Positions 1 to 7,016 of a DNA stretch of 64,000 bases are shown piece by piece; position 1 is the first letter of the stretch; each line of letters begins with the position of its first letter. Made by a program: the position numbers and the translations under genes. This stretch comes from Streptomyces toxytricini. GTDB taxonomy: Bacteria > Actinomycetota > Actinomycetes > Streptomycetales > Streptomycetaceae. The notes under the pieces are model-generated. The model worked only from the letters and a program-made list of their open reading frames with translations, made no database searches and was not told the origin of the DNA. The stretch spans positions 1 to 64,000 of the forward strand of contig NZ_BMTY01000022.1 of assembly GCF_014649915.1 (NCBI RefSeq), in the 5' to 3' direction.

Positions 1-153
1 CCGCGAGGACGATCGGGCGGTGCCAGGAGGTGGTGGACATGGGGTTCTCCGCCTCGGGAGGAGTGGCTGGTGGGGGGGTGGGGCGGGGTGGGGGCCGGAG
101 GCCTCCACCCCGCCGATCGGGTCAGGTGAGGTCAGGTCGGGCCGCGGGTGGGG

Positions 154-669
154 TCAGAAGATGCTGCCGCCTCCCTTGCCGCCGGCGCCGCCGAGGCCGC
201 CGAAGATGCCGAAGCCTCCGGAACCGCCCTTGCCGCCGTCGCCGCCCTGGAAGACACCGAAGCCGCCGCTGCCGCCGCTGCCGCCGCTGCCGCCGACGAC
301 GCCGCTGCCGCCGCTGCCGCCCGCGCCGCCGGCGCCGCCGAGGAGGCCGCTGCCGCCGTCGCCGCCGCTGCCGCCCGCGCCGCCGACGCCGGTCACGCTG
401 CCGCCGCCGGAGCCTCCGGCGCCGCCCCCGCCGCCGACCAGGCCGGACCCGCCGGCGCCGCCGTCGCCTCCGGCGCCTCCGGCAGCCGGGAGCGCGGTCG
501 CCGCCTGGGCGGGCATCGGGGCGGCCGAGGCGGCGGCCGCGGGCAGGAGCACCCCGCCGGTGACGACCGCGGCCGAGGCGACCAGCGTCGCGAAGCGGAT
601 GCTGCGCCGCTTGGGACGCATGGAGCCGGTGCTGCTGGCGCCGGCGGCGGTGTGCATGGTGCGGTACAT
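154..669 (-). CDS. secreted glycine-rich repeat protein
   Basis: 171 codons. The first ~50 residues form a long Sec-type signal: a basic stretch (RPKRR), a hydrophobic core, and an Ala-rich AAASAAP cleavage region. The rest is almost only glycine, alanine and serine in GGxGG units (GGAGGSGG, GGSGGSGG), broken by short hydrophobic inserts (SGLV, FGVF, FGIF), and it ends GGSIF. This resembles the glycine-rich tails of mycobacterial PE_PGRS proteins in composition only; no PE domain is present. The ATG was chosen because AGGAG lies 5-6 nt upstream. A surface or matrix role is inferred from composition and export signal; no enzyme motif is visible. It is divergent from the methyltransferase operon. 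Confidence 0.75.
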   Translation of the reverse strand: MYRTMHTAAGASSTGSMRPKRRSIRFATLVASAAVVTGGVLLPAAAASAAPMPAQAATALPAAGGAGGDGGAGGSGLVGGGGGAGGSGGGSVTGVGGAGGSGGDGGSGLLGGAGGAGGSGGSGVVGGSGGSGGSGGFGVFQGGDGGKGGSGGFGIFGGLGGAGGKGGGSIF

Positions 670-918
670 GGGGCTCTCCTGATGCATGTCGGGATGGGTG
701 TCCTTCTCAGTGCGGCCCGTGCGGTGGAGGGGGCGGGTCCCGGCCTTGCGGGGTTCCCGTTGCTCCGTTTCGGGGGGCGCACCACCAGTAGGCCCGAGAC
801 GGCCCATCCGGGACACGTTCCGGAAATTCGGGGCTTGACAGCCCGGGAGGCACCCCGCTCGGCAAAACCGTGCGGGAAAGCGGGGCATACCGGTCCGGGG
901 GCAGGGCAGCCGCAGCGT

Positions 919-1566
919 ATGACCGCACTCGTCCTGCTGCCCGGGGTCTACCGCCCCCAGGCCGACACCCGGCTCCTGGCCCAGGCCCTGAAGGCCGAAC
1001 CGATAGCGCCGGGGAGCCGCGTCCTGGAAGTGGGCACCGGCAGCGGCGTCCTCGCCCTGCTGGCCGCCGCGCGCGGCGCCGCCGTCACCGCCGTCGACGT
1101 GTCGTGGCCGGCCGTGCGCACCGCCCGCCTCAACGCCCACCGGGCCCGGCTGCCCGTACGCGTGGAGCTCGCCGACGCCGAGACCTGTGCGCCAAGCCGC
1201 CGCTTCGACCTCGTCGTCAGCAACCCCCCGTACGTGCCCGCCCGCACCAGCCGCGGATCCGGCCCGGCGGTGGCCTGGGACGCCGGCGCCGACGGCCGCG
1301 CGGTCGTCGACCGGATCTGCGCGCGGGCCGCGCGGCTGCTGAGGCCCGGCGGCGTCCTGCTGCTGGTCCATTCGGCGCTGTGCGGGGCGGCCACCACCGT
1401 GGCGAAGCTCCGGGCGCAGGGCCTGGCGGCCCGCATCGTGCTGCGGGCGGACGTCCCCTGGGGGCCCGTCCTGTCGTCCCGCAGGTCGTGGCTGCACGAG
1501 CGCGGCCTGGCCCCCGCAACGGCAACGAGGGAGAAACTGGTGGTGATCCGTGCCGAACGCCCCTGA
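919..1566 (+). CDS. HemK2/MTQ2-like SAM-dependent methyltransferase
   Basis: 215 residues. A class I methyltransferase: motif I VLEVGTGSG at residues 35-43, an acidic residue ending strand 2 (AVD, residue 60), and the NPPY catalytic motif at 102-105. NPPY is typical of enzymes that methylate an amide or amino nitrogen (HemK/PrmC, MTQ2). The protein has only the catalytic half and lacks the N-terminal helical domain of true PrmC, so it fits the short HemK2 type. The ATG at 919 gives the compact family length. It overlaps the CDGSH gene by 17 nt and begins an operon with an iron-sulfur protein, a diiron oxidase candidate and an alcohol dehydrogenase. The substrate is unknown; a small molecule made by the neighbours is possible. 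Confidence 0.85.
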   Translation: MTALVLLPGVYRPQADTRLLAQALKAEPIAPGSRVLEVGTGSGVLALLAAARGAAVTAVDVSWPAVRTARLNAHRARLPVRVELADAETCAPSRRFDLVVSNPPYVPARTSRGSGPAVAWDAGADGRAVVDRICARAARLLRPGGVLLLVHSALCGAATTVAKLRAQGLAARIVLRADVPWGPVLSSRRSWLHERGLAPATATREKLVVIRAERP

Positions 1567-1756
1567 ACCCCGCGCCCCCCGGCGCGTCGTGGTCGACCCG
1601 CACGGGCCGGTCCTCGTCGAGGGGCCCGTCGAGGTCGAGACGCCCGACGGGATCCGGCGCAGCGACCGCTTCATGGTCGCCCTGTGCACCTGCCGGCGCA
1701 GCCGGACCCTCCCGTGGTGCGACACCAGCCACCGGCCCCGGGAGCGGCGCCGGTGA
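1550..1756 (+). CDS. CDGSH-type [2Fe-2S] protein
   Basis: 68 residues. The C-terminal half carries C46-x-C48-x8-C57-D-T-S-H61, the three-cysteine one-histidine [2Fe-2S] ligand set of mitoNEET/CDGSH proteins, with the usual Pro before the third Cys. The family glycine (CDGSH) is Thr here (CDTSH). Such proteins move single electrons or clusters. It starts at GTG inside the end of the methyltransferase gene (17-nt overlap) and its stop overlaps the GTG of the oxidase gene (GTGA), so the three are likely translated together. The gene pair suggests it reduces the downstream diiron protein; that is inference. Confidence 0.9.
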   Translation: MPNAPEPRAPRRVVVDPHGPVLVEGPVEVETPDGIRRSDRFMVALCTCRRSRTLPWCDTSHRPRERRR

Positions 1757-2781
1757 GCGCCGTGGGGCCCGCGGAGGCCGCCTGGTACGCCGAGCCCCGC
1801 GGCGAGGTGTCGGCCGCGCTGGCCGACTGCCTGCGCCACGGGCGCGAGGCGCCGGCCGGACTGGTGCGGGCCGCCGGCGGCGCGGGCGTCGACCCGTGGG
1901 GCGACGACCTCCACTTCGCCCTGTACCTGCTGTACGAGCTGCACTACAGGGGACTTGACGGGGTGTCGGACGACCGCGAGTGGGACCCGGGGCTGCTGCG
2001 CGTGCGCGCTGCCCTCGAAGGGCGCTTCCTCGACGCCCTCCGGGAGGCCGTGCCGTCGCCGCGGACCGTCGAGGAGTCGTTCGGCCCGCTGCTGACGACC
2101 CCCGCCGACCGCGCCGGCGGGGTCAGCGGCAGCATCGCCGAGACCGGTGGGCTGTGGCGGGCCCGCGAGTACGCCGTCCTCCGCTCCCCGTACCACCTGA
2201 AGGAGGCCGACCCGCACGCCTGGGCCATCCCGCGGCTGACCGGCCGGGCCAAGGCCGCGTTCGTCGCCATCGAGTACGACGAGTTCGGCGCGGGCCGCGC
2301 GGAGGCCGTCCACGCCCGGCTGTTCGCCGACCTGATGGAGGACCTCGGCCTGGACGCCGGCTACAACCGGTACCTGCCCGCCGTGCCCGCCGCGGCCCTG
2401 GCCACCGTCAACCTGATGTCCCTGTTCGGGCTGCACCGGGCCTGGCGGGCCGCGCTCGTCGGCCACTTCGCCTGCGTGGAGACCACGTCGTCGCCGGGCT
2501 CCGCCCGCATGGTCGACGCCCTCACCGCCTGCGGGGCGGGCCCGGCCGCGATCCGCTTCTACGCCGAACACGTCACCGCGGACGCCGTCCACGAGCAGGT
2601 GGTCCGCCGGGAGGTCATCGGCGGGCTCCTGGAGGACGATCCGGCGCTGGAGCCGCGGATCGCGTTCGGCTGCGACGCCACGGTCCTGCTGGAGGACCGC
2701 CTCGCCGACCACATCCTGACCGCCTGGACGAACGGGCGCAGCGCGCTGCGGCACCCGCTGCCGCAGCCGGTCGCCGCCTGA
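1753..2781 (+). CDS. heme-oxygenase-like diiron oxidase (iron-containing redox enzyme family)
   Basis: 342 residues, mostly helical. It carries a metal-ligand pattern like heme-oxygenase-like diiron oxidases (CADD, UndA, BesC): E184-x2-H187, E243, and H273-x3-D277-x2-H280 on the last core helix. H-x3-D-x2-H matches the spacing known from CADD. The first ~150 residues are an extra helical region. Known members of this superfamily use dioxygen for oxidative C-C or C-N cleavage, desaturation or N-oxygenation. The GTG start overlaps the CDGSH stop by 4 nt, which decides the start. The alcohol dehydrogenase follows 26 nt downstream. The exact reaction cannot be read from sequence. Confidence 0.8.
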   Translation: MSAVGPAEAAWYAEPRGEVSAALADCLRHGREAPAGLVRAAGGAGVDPWGDDLHFALYLLYELHYRGLDGVSDDREWDPGLLRVRAALEGRFLDALREAVPSPRTVEESFGPLLTTPADRAGGVSGSIAETGGLWRAREYAVLRSPYHLKEADPHAWAIPRLTGRAKAAFVAIEYDEFGAGRAEAVHARLFADLMEDLGLDAGYNRYLPAVPAAALATVNLMSLFGLHRAWRAALVGHFACVETTSSPGSARMVDALTACGAGPAAIRFYAEHVTADAVHEQVVRREVIGGLLEDDPALEPRIAFGCDATVLLEDRLADHILTAWTNGRSALRHPLPQPVAA

Positions 2782-2807
2782 AGACCAGTTCCGAGGAGGA
2801 ATCCGTC

Positions 2808-3995
2808 ATGCGCGCACTGACCTGGCAGGGCCGGGAGGACGTCCGGGTCGTGGACGTCCCCGACCCCCGCATCGAAGACCCCTCCGACATCGTGGTCAAG
2901 GTGACGTCGACCGGCATCTGCGGCTCCGACCTGCACCTGTACGCCGTCCTCGGCGCGTACATCGACCGCGGGGACGTCCTCGGCCACGAGGCGATGGGCG
3001 TCGTCGAGGAGACGGGGCCCGAGGTCCGCACCCTGCGCCCCGGCGACCGGGTGGTGGTGCCGTTCAACATCTCCTGCGGCGCCTGCTTCATGTGCGACCA
3101 GGGGCTCCAGTCGCAGTGCGAGACCACGCAGGTCCGCGAATACGGCAAGGGCGCGGCCCTCTTCGGCTACACCAAGCTGTACGGGCAGGTCCCGGGCGGG
3201 CAGGCCGAGTACCTGCGGGTGCCGTTCGGGGACACCCTGCCGGTGAAGGTCCCGCACGGGCCGCCCGACGAGCGGTTCGTGTACCTCTCCGACGTCCTGC
3301 CGACGGCATGGCAGGCGGTGGAGTACGCCGGGCTGCCCGACGCGGGGACGGTCGCGGTGCTCGGGCTCGGCCCCATCGGCCAGATGTGCTGCCGGATCGC
3401 CCGGCACCGCGGGGCCCGCCTCGTCATCGGGATCGACCTCGTGGACGAGCGCCTGCAGCGGGCCCGGGACCACGGCGCCCACACCCTCGACCTGCGGCAG
3501 CACAAGGGGAGCGCGCTCGTCGAGGCGGTCCGCGACCTGACCGACGGGCGCGGCACGGACGCCGTCATCGACGCCGTCGGCATGGAGGCCCACGGCAGCA
3601 GCGCCGCCGCCCTCGCCCAGAAGGCCACCGCCGTCCTCCCCGATGCGCTGGCCCGGCCGCTCCTGGAACACGCGGGCATCGACCGGCTGGAGGCCCTGCA
3701 CACCGCCATCGAACTGGTGCGGCGCGGGGGCACGATCTCGGTGTCCGGGGTCTACGGGGGCGCCGTCGACCCGATGCCGATGCTCACCCTGTTCGACAAG
3801 CAGGTCCAGCTGCGCATGGGGCAGGCCAACGTCCGCGCGTGGACCGACGACATCCTGCCGCTGCTCACCGACGCCGACCCGCTGGGCGTCGAGGGCTTCG
3901 CCACGCACGTCCTGCCGCTGGAGGAGGGGCCCGACGCGTACGCCCGCTTCCAGGCGAAGAAGGACGGCATGATGAAGACCCTCCTCACCCCCTGA
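2808..3995 (+). CDS. zinc-dependent alcohol dehydrogenase (formaldehyde/threonine dehydrogenase-like)
   Basis: 395 residues. An MDR-family NAD(P) dehydrogenase: catalytic zinc ligands C38 (GICGSD) and H60-E61 (GHE), structural zinc lobe C90-x2-C93-x2-C96-x7-C104, and Rossmann motif GLGPIG near 186-191. The insert before the cofactor domain and the length near 390 fit glutathione-independent formaldehyde dehydrogenase-like proteins rather than short ethanol dehydrogenases. GAGGAGGA lies 8 nt before the ATG. It is the last gene of the methyltransferase-CDGSH-oxidase operon and may oxidise or reduce an aldehyde or alcohol made there. Its 3' end overlaps the convergent saccharopine-dehydrogenase-like gene by 11 nt. 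Confidence 0.85.
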   Translation: MRALTWQGREDVRVVDVPDPRIEDPSDIVVKVTSTGICGSDLHLYAVLGAYIDRGDVLGHEAMGVVEETGPEVRTLRPGDRVVVPFNISCGACFMCDQGLQSQCETTQVREYGKGAALFGYTKLYGQVPGGQAEYLRVPFGDTLPVKVPHGPPDERFVYLSDVLPTAWQAVEYAGLPDAGTVAVLGLGPIGQMCCRIARHRGARLVIGIDLVDERLQRARDHGAHTLDLRQHKGSALVEAVRDLTDGRGTDAVIDAVGMEAHGSSAAALAQKATAVLPDALARPLLEHAGIDRLEALHTAIELVRRGGTISVSGVYGGAVDPMPMLTLFDKQVQLRMGQANVRAWTDDILPLLTDADPLGVEGFATHVLPLEEGPDAYARFQAKKDGMMKTLLTP

Positions 3996-5010
3996 CAGGG
4001 GGGCCGTCGAACGCCGGCCGGTGCAGGGTGACGCCGTTCTCGGCGAGGGCCTCGGGCAGGCGGGCGAACACGGGCAGCTCCTCGATGTGGTGGACGCCGG
4101 CCGGCAGGGACCCGCCGAGGAGTTCAGCGGTGACGTGGGCGGCCACGAGGCCCGTGACCCGGCTCTGCGCGCGTCCGGTGAGCGCGTAGGCGCAGTGCCG
4201 GCCGCCGCGGTGGGCGTCGGCCCGCACGGCGAAGCCGTCGCCCCCGAGGTGGATGCGGCGGAACGCCCCGTTCAGTACGCGGCGCACCGCGGGCCGGCGG
4301 GCGGCCCGCCGCAGCCCGAACAGGGTGGCGGTCAGCGGCCGGGAGTCGAGGCAGAGGCGGGTGGCCACGCGGGGCGTGCCGAGGGTGCGGGGCAGCGTGT
4401 ACTGGTCGGAGAAGGGGAAGGCGTACGCGGTGCGCGCCCCGAATCCGGGCAGCGTGGTGCGCAGCGGGGCGGCTGCCGGGGGTGAGGCGAGGTGGTCGAC
4501 CGTCCAGCGGACGGCGTCGGCGCCGTGGCGTTCGCCGCTGCCCAGCAGGACCGTCAGGTCGATCCGCTCCGCGCCGCCGACCTCCTCGTGCGCGCGCCGG
4601 GCGAGGAGGTTCGTCAGTCCGGGGGCCACGCCGACGCTGAGCACGGCGGTCGCCCCCGCCGCTGCCGCCACGGGGTGCAGGCCGGCGATGTCGTCGAGAA
4701 GCCGGCGGGTGGCGCCGACGTCGACGAGGCCGATGCCGCGCTCCAGGCAGGCGCGGGCGGCGGCCCCGTCGGGGGGCTCCACGCACATCACGACCGCGGC
4801 CACGTCGCCGAGTCCGTCCAGCGTGCGCCCGAACCCGCCCGGGTCGCCGACGTCCGCGCGGACGCCGCCGAGCCGGGCGGCCCGCGCGGCGTCGCGGCCG
4901 GCGATGAGCGTGCGGCCCGGGAACCGGCTTGCCAGTGCGGAGGCGGCAGCGCTGCCCACGGCGCCGTAGCCGCCGACGAGCAGGATCCGACCCGATTTCA
5001 CTGTAGTCAT
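3985..5010 (-). CDS. saccharopine dehydrogenase-like NAD(P)-binding protein
   Basis: 341 residues. The N-terminus is a Rossmann fold with GGYGAVGS at 13-20, followed by the pattern of saccharopine dehydrogenase-like proteins (VMCVEPPDG, then GIGLVDVGA). The C-terminal half is less conserved. These proteins bind a nucleotide cofactor; the substrate here is unknown and it is not assigned to lysine metabolism. It is divergent from a TetR gene, and the start codon lies inside the shared palindrome. No well-placed ribosome site is present; a possible promoter, TTGACT-N17-TATTCC on the minus strand, ends 8 nt before the ATG, so the mRNA may be nearly leaderless. The 3' end overlaps the alcohol dehydrogenase antiparallel. 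Confidence 0.75.
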   Translation of the reverse strand: MTTVKSGRILLVGGYGAVGSAAASALASRFPGRTLIAGRDAARAARLGGVRADVGDPGGFGRTLDGLGDVAAVVMCVEPPDGAAARACLERGIGLVDVGATRRLLDDIAGLHPVAAAAGATAVLSVGVAPGLTNLLARRAHEEVGGAERIDLTVLLGSGERHGADAVRWTVDHLASPPAAAPLRTTLPGFGARTAYAFPFSDQYTLPRTLGTPRVATRLCLDSRPLTATLFGLRRAARRPAVRRVLNGAFRRIHLGGDGFAVRADAHRGGRHCAYALTGRAQSRVTGLVAAHVTAELLGGSLPAGVHHIEELPVFARLPEALAENGVTLHRPAFDGPPVRG

Positions 5011-5044
5011 GCTCCAGTGGAATACACTGGAGTGTCACTACAGT
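4999..5044. promoter_or_regulatory. nested palindromic operator between TetR and saccharopine-dehydrogenase-like genes
   Basis: A 45-bp dyad centred at 5022. Outer arms ACTGTAGT (5000-5007) and ACTACAGT (5037-5044), inner arms CTCCAGTG (5012-5019) and CACTGGAG (5025-5032), with 4-nt linkers on both sides and a 5-nt centre. It can also be read as two TetR-sized sites, CACTG-N11-CAGTG at 4999-5019 and CACTG-N11-CAGT at 5025-5044. The left site covers the ATG of the minus-strand gene. Repression of both genes by the adjacent TetR is the simplest reading. Confidence 0.8.
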
Positions 5045-5072
5045 CAAAGTCCCGCGTACGCGAGGAGGGCCG

Positions 5073-5699
5073 GTGGCCGCACCCACGACCAGGGCCGAGA
5101 AGGCCCGCCGAACACGGCAGCGCATGCTGGACGCCGCCGCCGGGCTGTTCACCGGGCAGGGGTGGGCCGCGACGAGCGTCGCCGACATCGCCCGCACGGC
5201 AGGCGTCGGCGTCCAGACGGTGTACTTCACGTTCGGCAACAAGCGCGCCCTGCTGAAGGAGCTCCTCGACACTGCCGTCGCCGGGGACGCCGACCCCCTG
5301 GCGACCCTGGACCGCCCCTGGGCGCGCGAGGTCCTCGCCGAGCCCGACCCGGCCGCGCAGCTTGCCCTCCAGGCGGCCGGCGCCCGCCGCATCCTGGAGC
5401 GCGCCGCGCCGATCCTGGAGGTCGTCCGCGGGGCGGCGGCCGCAGATCCGGAACTGGCCGCGCTGTGGCAGACCAGCCTCGACCAGCGGCACGCCGTCCA
5501 GCACCGGTTCGCCTCCGCCTTGGCCGCCAAGGCGCGCGGGGGGCTGCGCGCCGGCCACGACGCCGACTCGGCGGCGGACGCCGCCCTGGCGGTCCTCGGC
5601 CCGGAGACCTACGGCCTCCTCGTCGGCCGGCGCGGCTGGACCCCGGACCGCTGGGAGCGGTGGGCGGCGGACAACCTGGTCCGCCAGCTGTTGCCCTGA
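5073..5699 (+). CDS. TetR family transcriptional regulator
   Basis: 208 residues. The N-terminal helix-turn-helix runs about residues 12-58, with the TetR pattern TSVADIARTAGVGVQTVYFTFGNK. The C-terminal ligand-binding region is unassigned. GTG start with GAGGAGG 5-6 nt upstream. It is divergent from the saccharopine-dehydrogenase-like gene, and the intergenic DNA holds a double palindrome, so it likely represses itself and its neighbour. The ligand is unknown but may be a substrate or product of that neighbour. Confidence 0.9.
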   Translation: MAAPTTRAEKARRTRQRMLDAAAGLFTGQGWAATSVADIARTAGVGVQTVYFTFGNKRALLKELLDTAVAGDADPLATLDRPWAREVLAEPDPAAQLALQAAGARRILERAAPILEVVRGAAAADPELAALWQTSLDQRHAVQHRFASALAAKARGGLRAGHDADSAADAALAVLGPETYGLLVGRRGWTPDRWERWAADNLVRQLLP

Positions 5700-5717
5700 G
5701 CGGGCCGGCGCGGCGGC

Positions 5718-6137
5718 TCAGGTGTTCGGCGGCGCCTGGCTGATGTCCGCGAGGGCGGAGGAGCCGTCGCGGTCGATGGCCAGGTCGCCCAGGGACACGA
5801 CGCCCACGGGGCGTCCGCCCTCCGTCACGGGCAGGCGGCGCAGCGCACGGGAGCGCATCAGGTCGACGGCCTTGTCGATGTCGTCGTCCGGTCCGACCGT
5901 GACGAGGTCCGGACTGCAGACGTCGGAGACGCTGGTGCTCTCCGGCTCCCGGCCTTCGGCGATGACGCGCACGACGAGGTCGCGGTCGGTGACGAGGCCC
6001 TTCAGGCTGCCCTCGTCGACGACCAGGACGTCGCCGATGTCCTCGTCGCGCATGCGGCGCGCGGCCTCGGCCACCGTGACCTGGACGGCGACGGTCGCGG
6101 GGCGTTTCGTCATGACCTCTCGGATCTTGCGGGACAT
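5718..6137 (-). CDS. CBS-domain pair protein
   Basis: 139 residues made of two CBS domains (about 8-60 and 72-128), with the hallmarks VADVLVVDEG-like and GLVTDRDLVVRV in the first and PVGVVSLGDLA in the second. Such small tandem-CBS proteins bind adenine nucleotides and act as energy or redox sensors. The opening MSRKIREVMTKRP is typical of stand-alone actinobacterial members. GGGAGG lies before the ATG. It is monocistronic and convergent with the TetR gene. Confidence 0.9.
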   Translation of the reverse strand: MSRKIREVMTKRPATVAVQVTVAEAARRMRDEDIGDVLVVDEGSLKGLVTDRDLVVRVIAEGREPESTSVSDVCSPDLVTVGPDDDIDKAVDLMRSRALRRLPVTEGGRPVGVVSLGDLAIDRDGSSALADISQAPPNT

Positions 6138-6355
6138 GGCTGCCTCCCTTCCGGCGGCCCCGGAGGGCTGTCCGGTTCCGCCCTCGTGGGCACGGCTGCC
6201 CTCCGGCCGGACCAGGCAAACGCGGCGGGCCGCCGCTGCGGGCGGTGCGGCCCGAAGCGGTTTGGGGGGTGCGTACGGGGTTAGCCGCCTGGTGGCCACC
6301 GGACCGGTACGGGCCGGAGCGAGCCGGGTGGAGCCGAGACGAGGAGGGTGCGGCG

Positions 6356-6574
6356 ATGAGCGGCGACAGGCGGGGCGGCGGCATGGACGACAAGGAGCAG
6401 GCACCGGGCAAGGGGCGCGAGGAGCAGGTCGGCGACCGCTCGCCGGACGCGGACCCGCCGCAGCCGGCGGGAACGCCGCGCGGCTCCGGCGGCTCCGGCG
6501 ACACGGCGCTGGACCGTAGGCGCAGGGACGACGCCGCGTCCGGGGAGGACGCCGGCCGCCGCGGCGACCACTGA
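6356..6574 (+). CDS. small hydrophilic low-complexity protein
   Basis: 72 residues, rich in Gly, Asp, Arg and Glu, without hydrophobic segments; probably disordered. Support for being a gene is the GAGGAGGG ribosome site at 6341-6348 and G/C-dominated third positions. An upstream in-frame start would be possible, but the ATG after the ribosome site is preferred. No recognised family; no function is proposed. Confidence 0.5.
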   Translation: MSGDRRGGGMDDKEQAPGKGREEQVGDRSPDADPPQPAGTPRGSGGSGDTALDRRRRDDAASGEDAGRRGDH

Positions 6575-7016
6575 CGCCGAAGGCGCTGGAGGAGCGGGAC
6601 TCGGAATCGCCGCACGGCCCGTGGGGCGCCCGTATGCCCTGTTGGCGGCCCTTCCCCGTCACGGTACGCGCTCGTAGCGGAATGGTGCGTGTCAGACCTG
6701 GCACGTGTTGTCCCGATGTCATTCGGTGTTCGCTCAGAGGAGGCTCAGATCCGGATAACGATCGAGTCACCACACAAGGGCCTTTCGGCCTGGTCACAGG
6801 CGAATGACCGGAATGCCCGTGATGCTCGCCACGGTGGCGCGTCGGTCTGCGTGGTACATCTTCACGACCGCCTGCCGGACACCACCCACGTCCGAGCAGG
6901 GGCGCTGGAGCCGGCCGATCGCCGGCATGCAACTCCATCAGCATCCGGGGGATCGGAACCCGATCTGCGGCCGAGCGCGGCGCGGATCGGCATGGAGCGG
7001 AAAGGCGCACCACAGC
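6575..7016 (+). other. 442-bp intergenic region and probable long leader of the permease gene
   Basis: No convincing gene is seen. The region is less GC-rich around 6700-6800 than its surroundings. Nearest the permease are two hairpins: GCCGGC-cgatc-GCCGGC at 6910-6926 and GATCGG-aac-CCGATC at 6951-6965. A purine-rich AGAGGAGGC at about 6737-6745 is not followed by a plausible start. I could not match it to a riboswitch class. Confidence 0.4.

Noticed and set aside
30..563. Arg-rich plus-strand open frame opposite the glycine repeat gene
   Set aside because: Composition is the mirror of the GGC/GCC repeat; no ribosome site and no plausible protein.
154..2754. 866-residue minus-strand open frame across the methyltransferase operon
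   Set aside because: Only its last 171 codons (the Gly-rich protein) are supported; the rest is the shadow of four well-conserved plus-strand genes in high-GC DNA.
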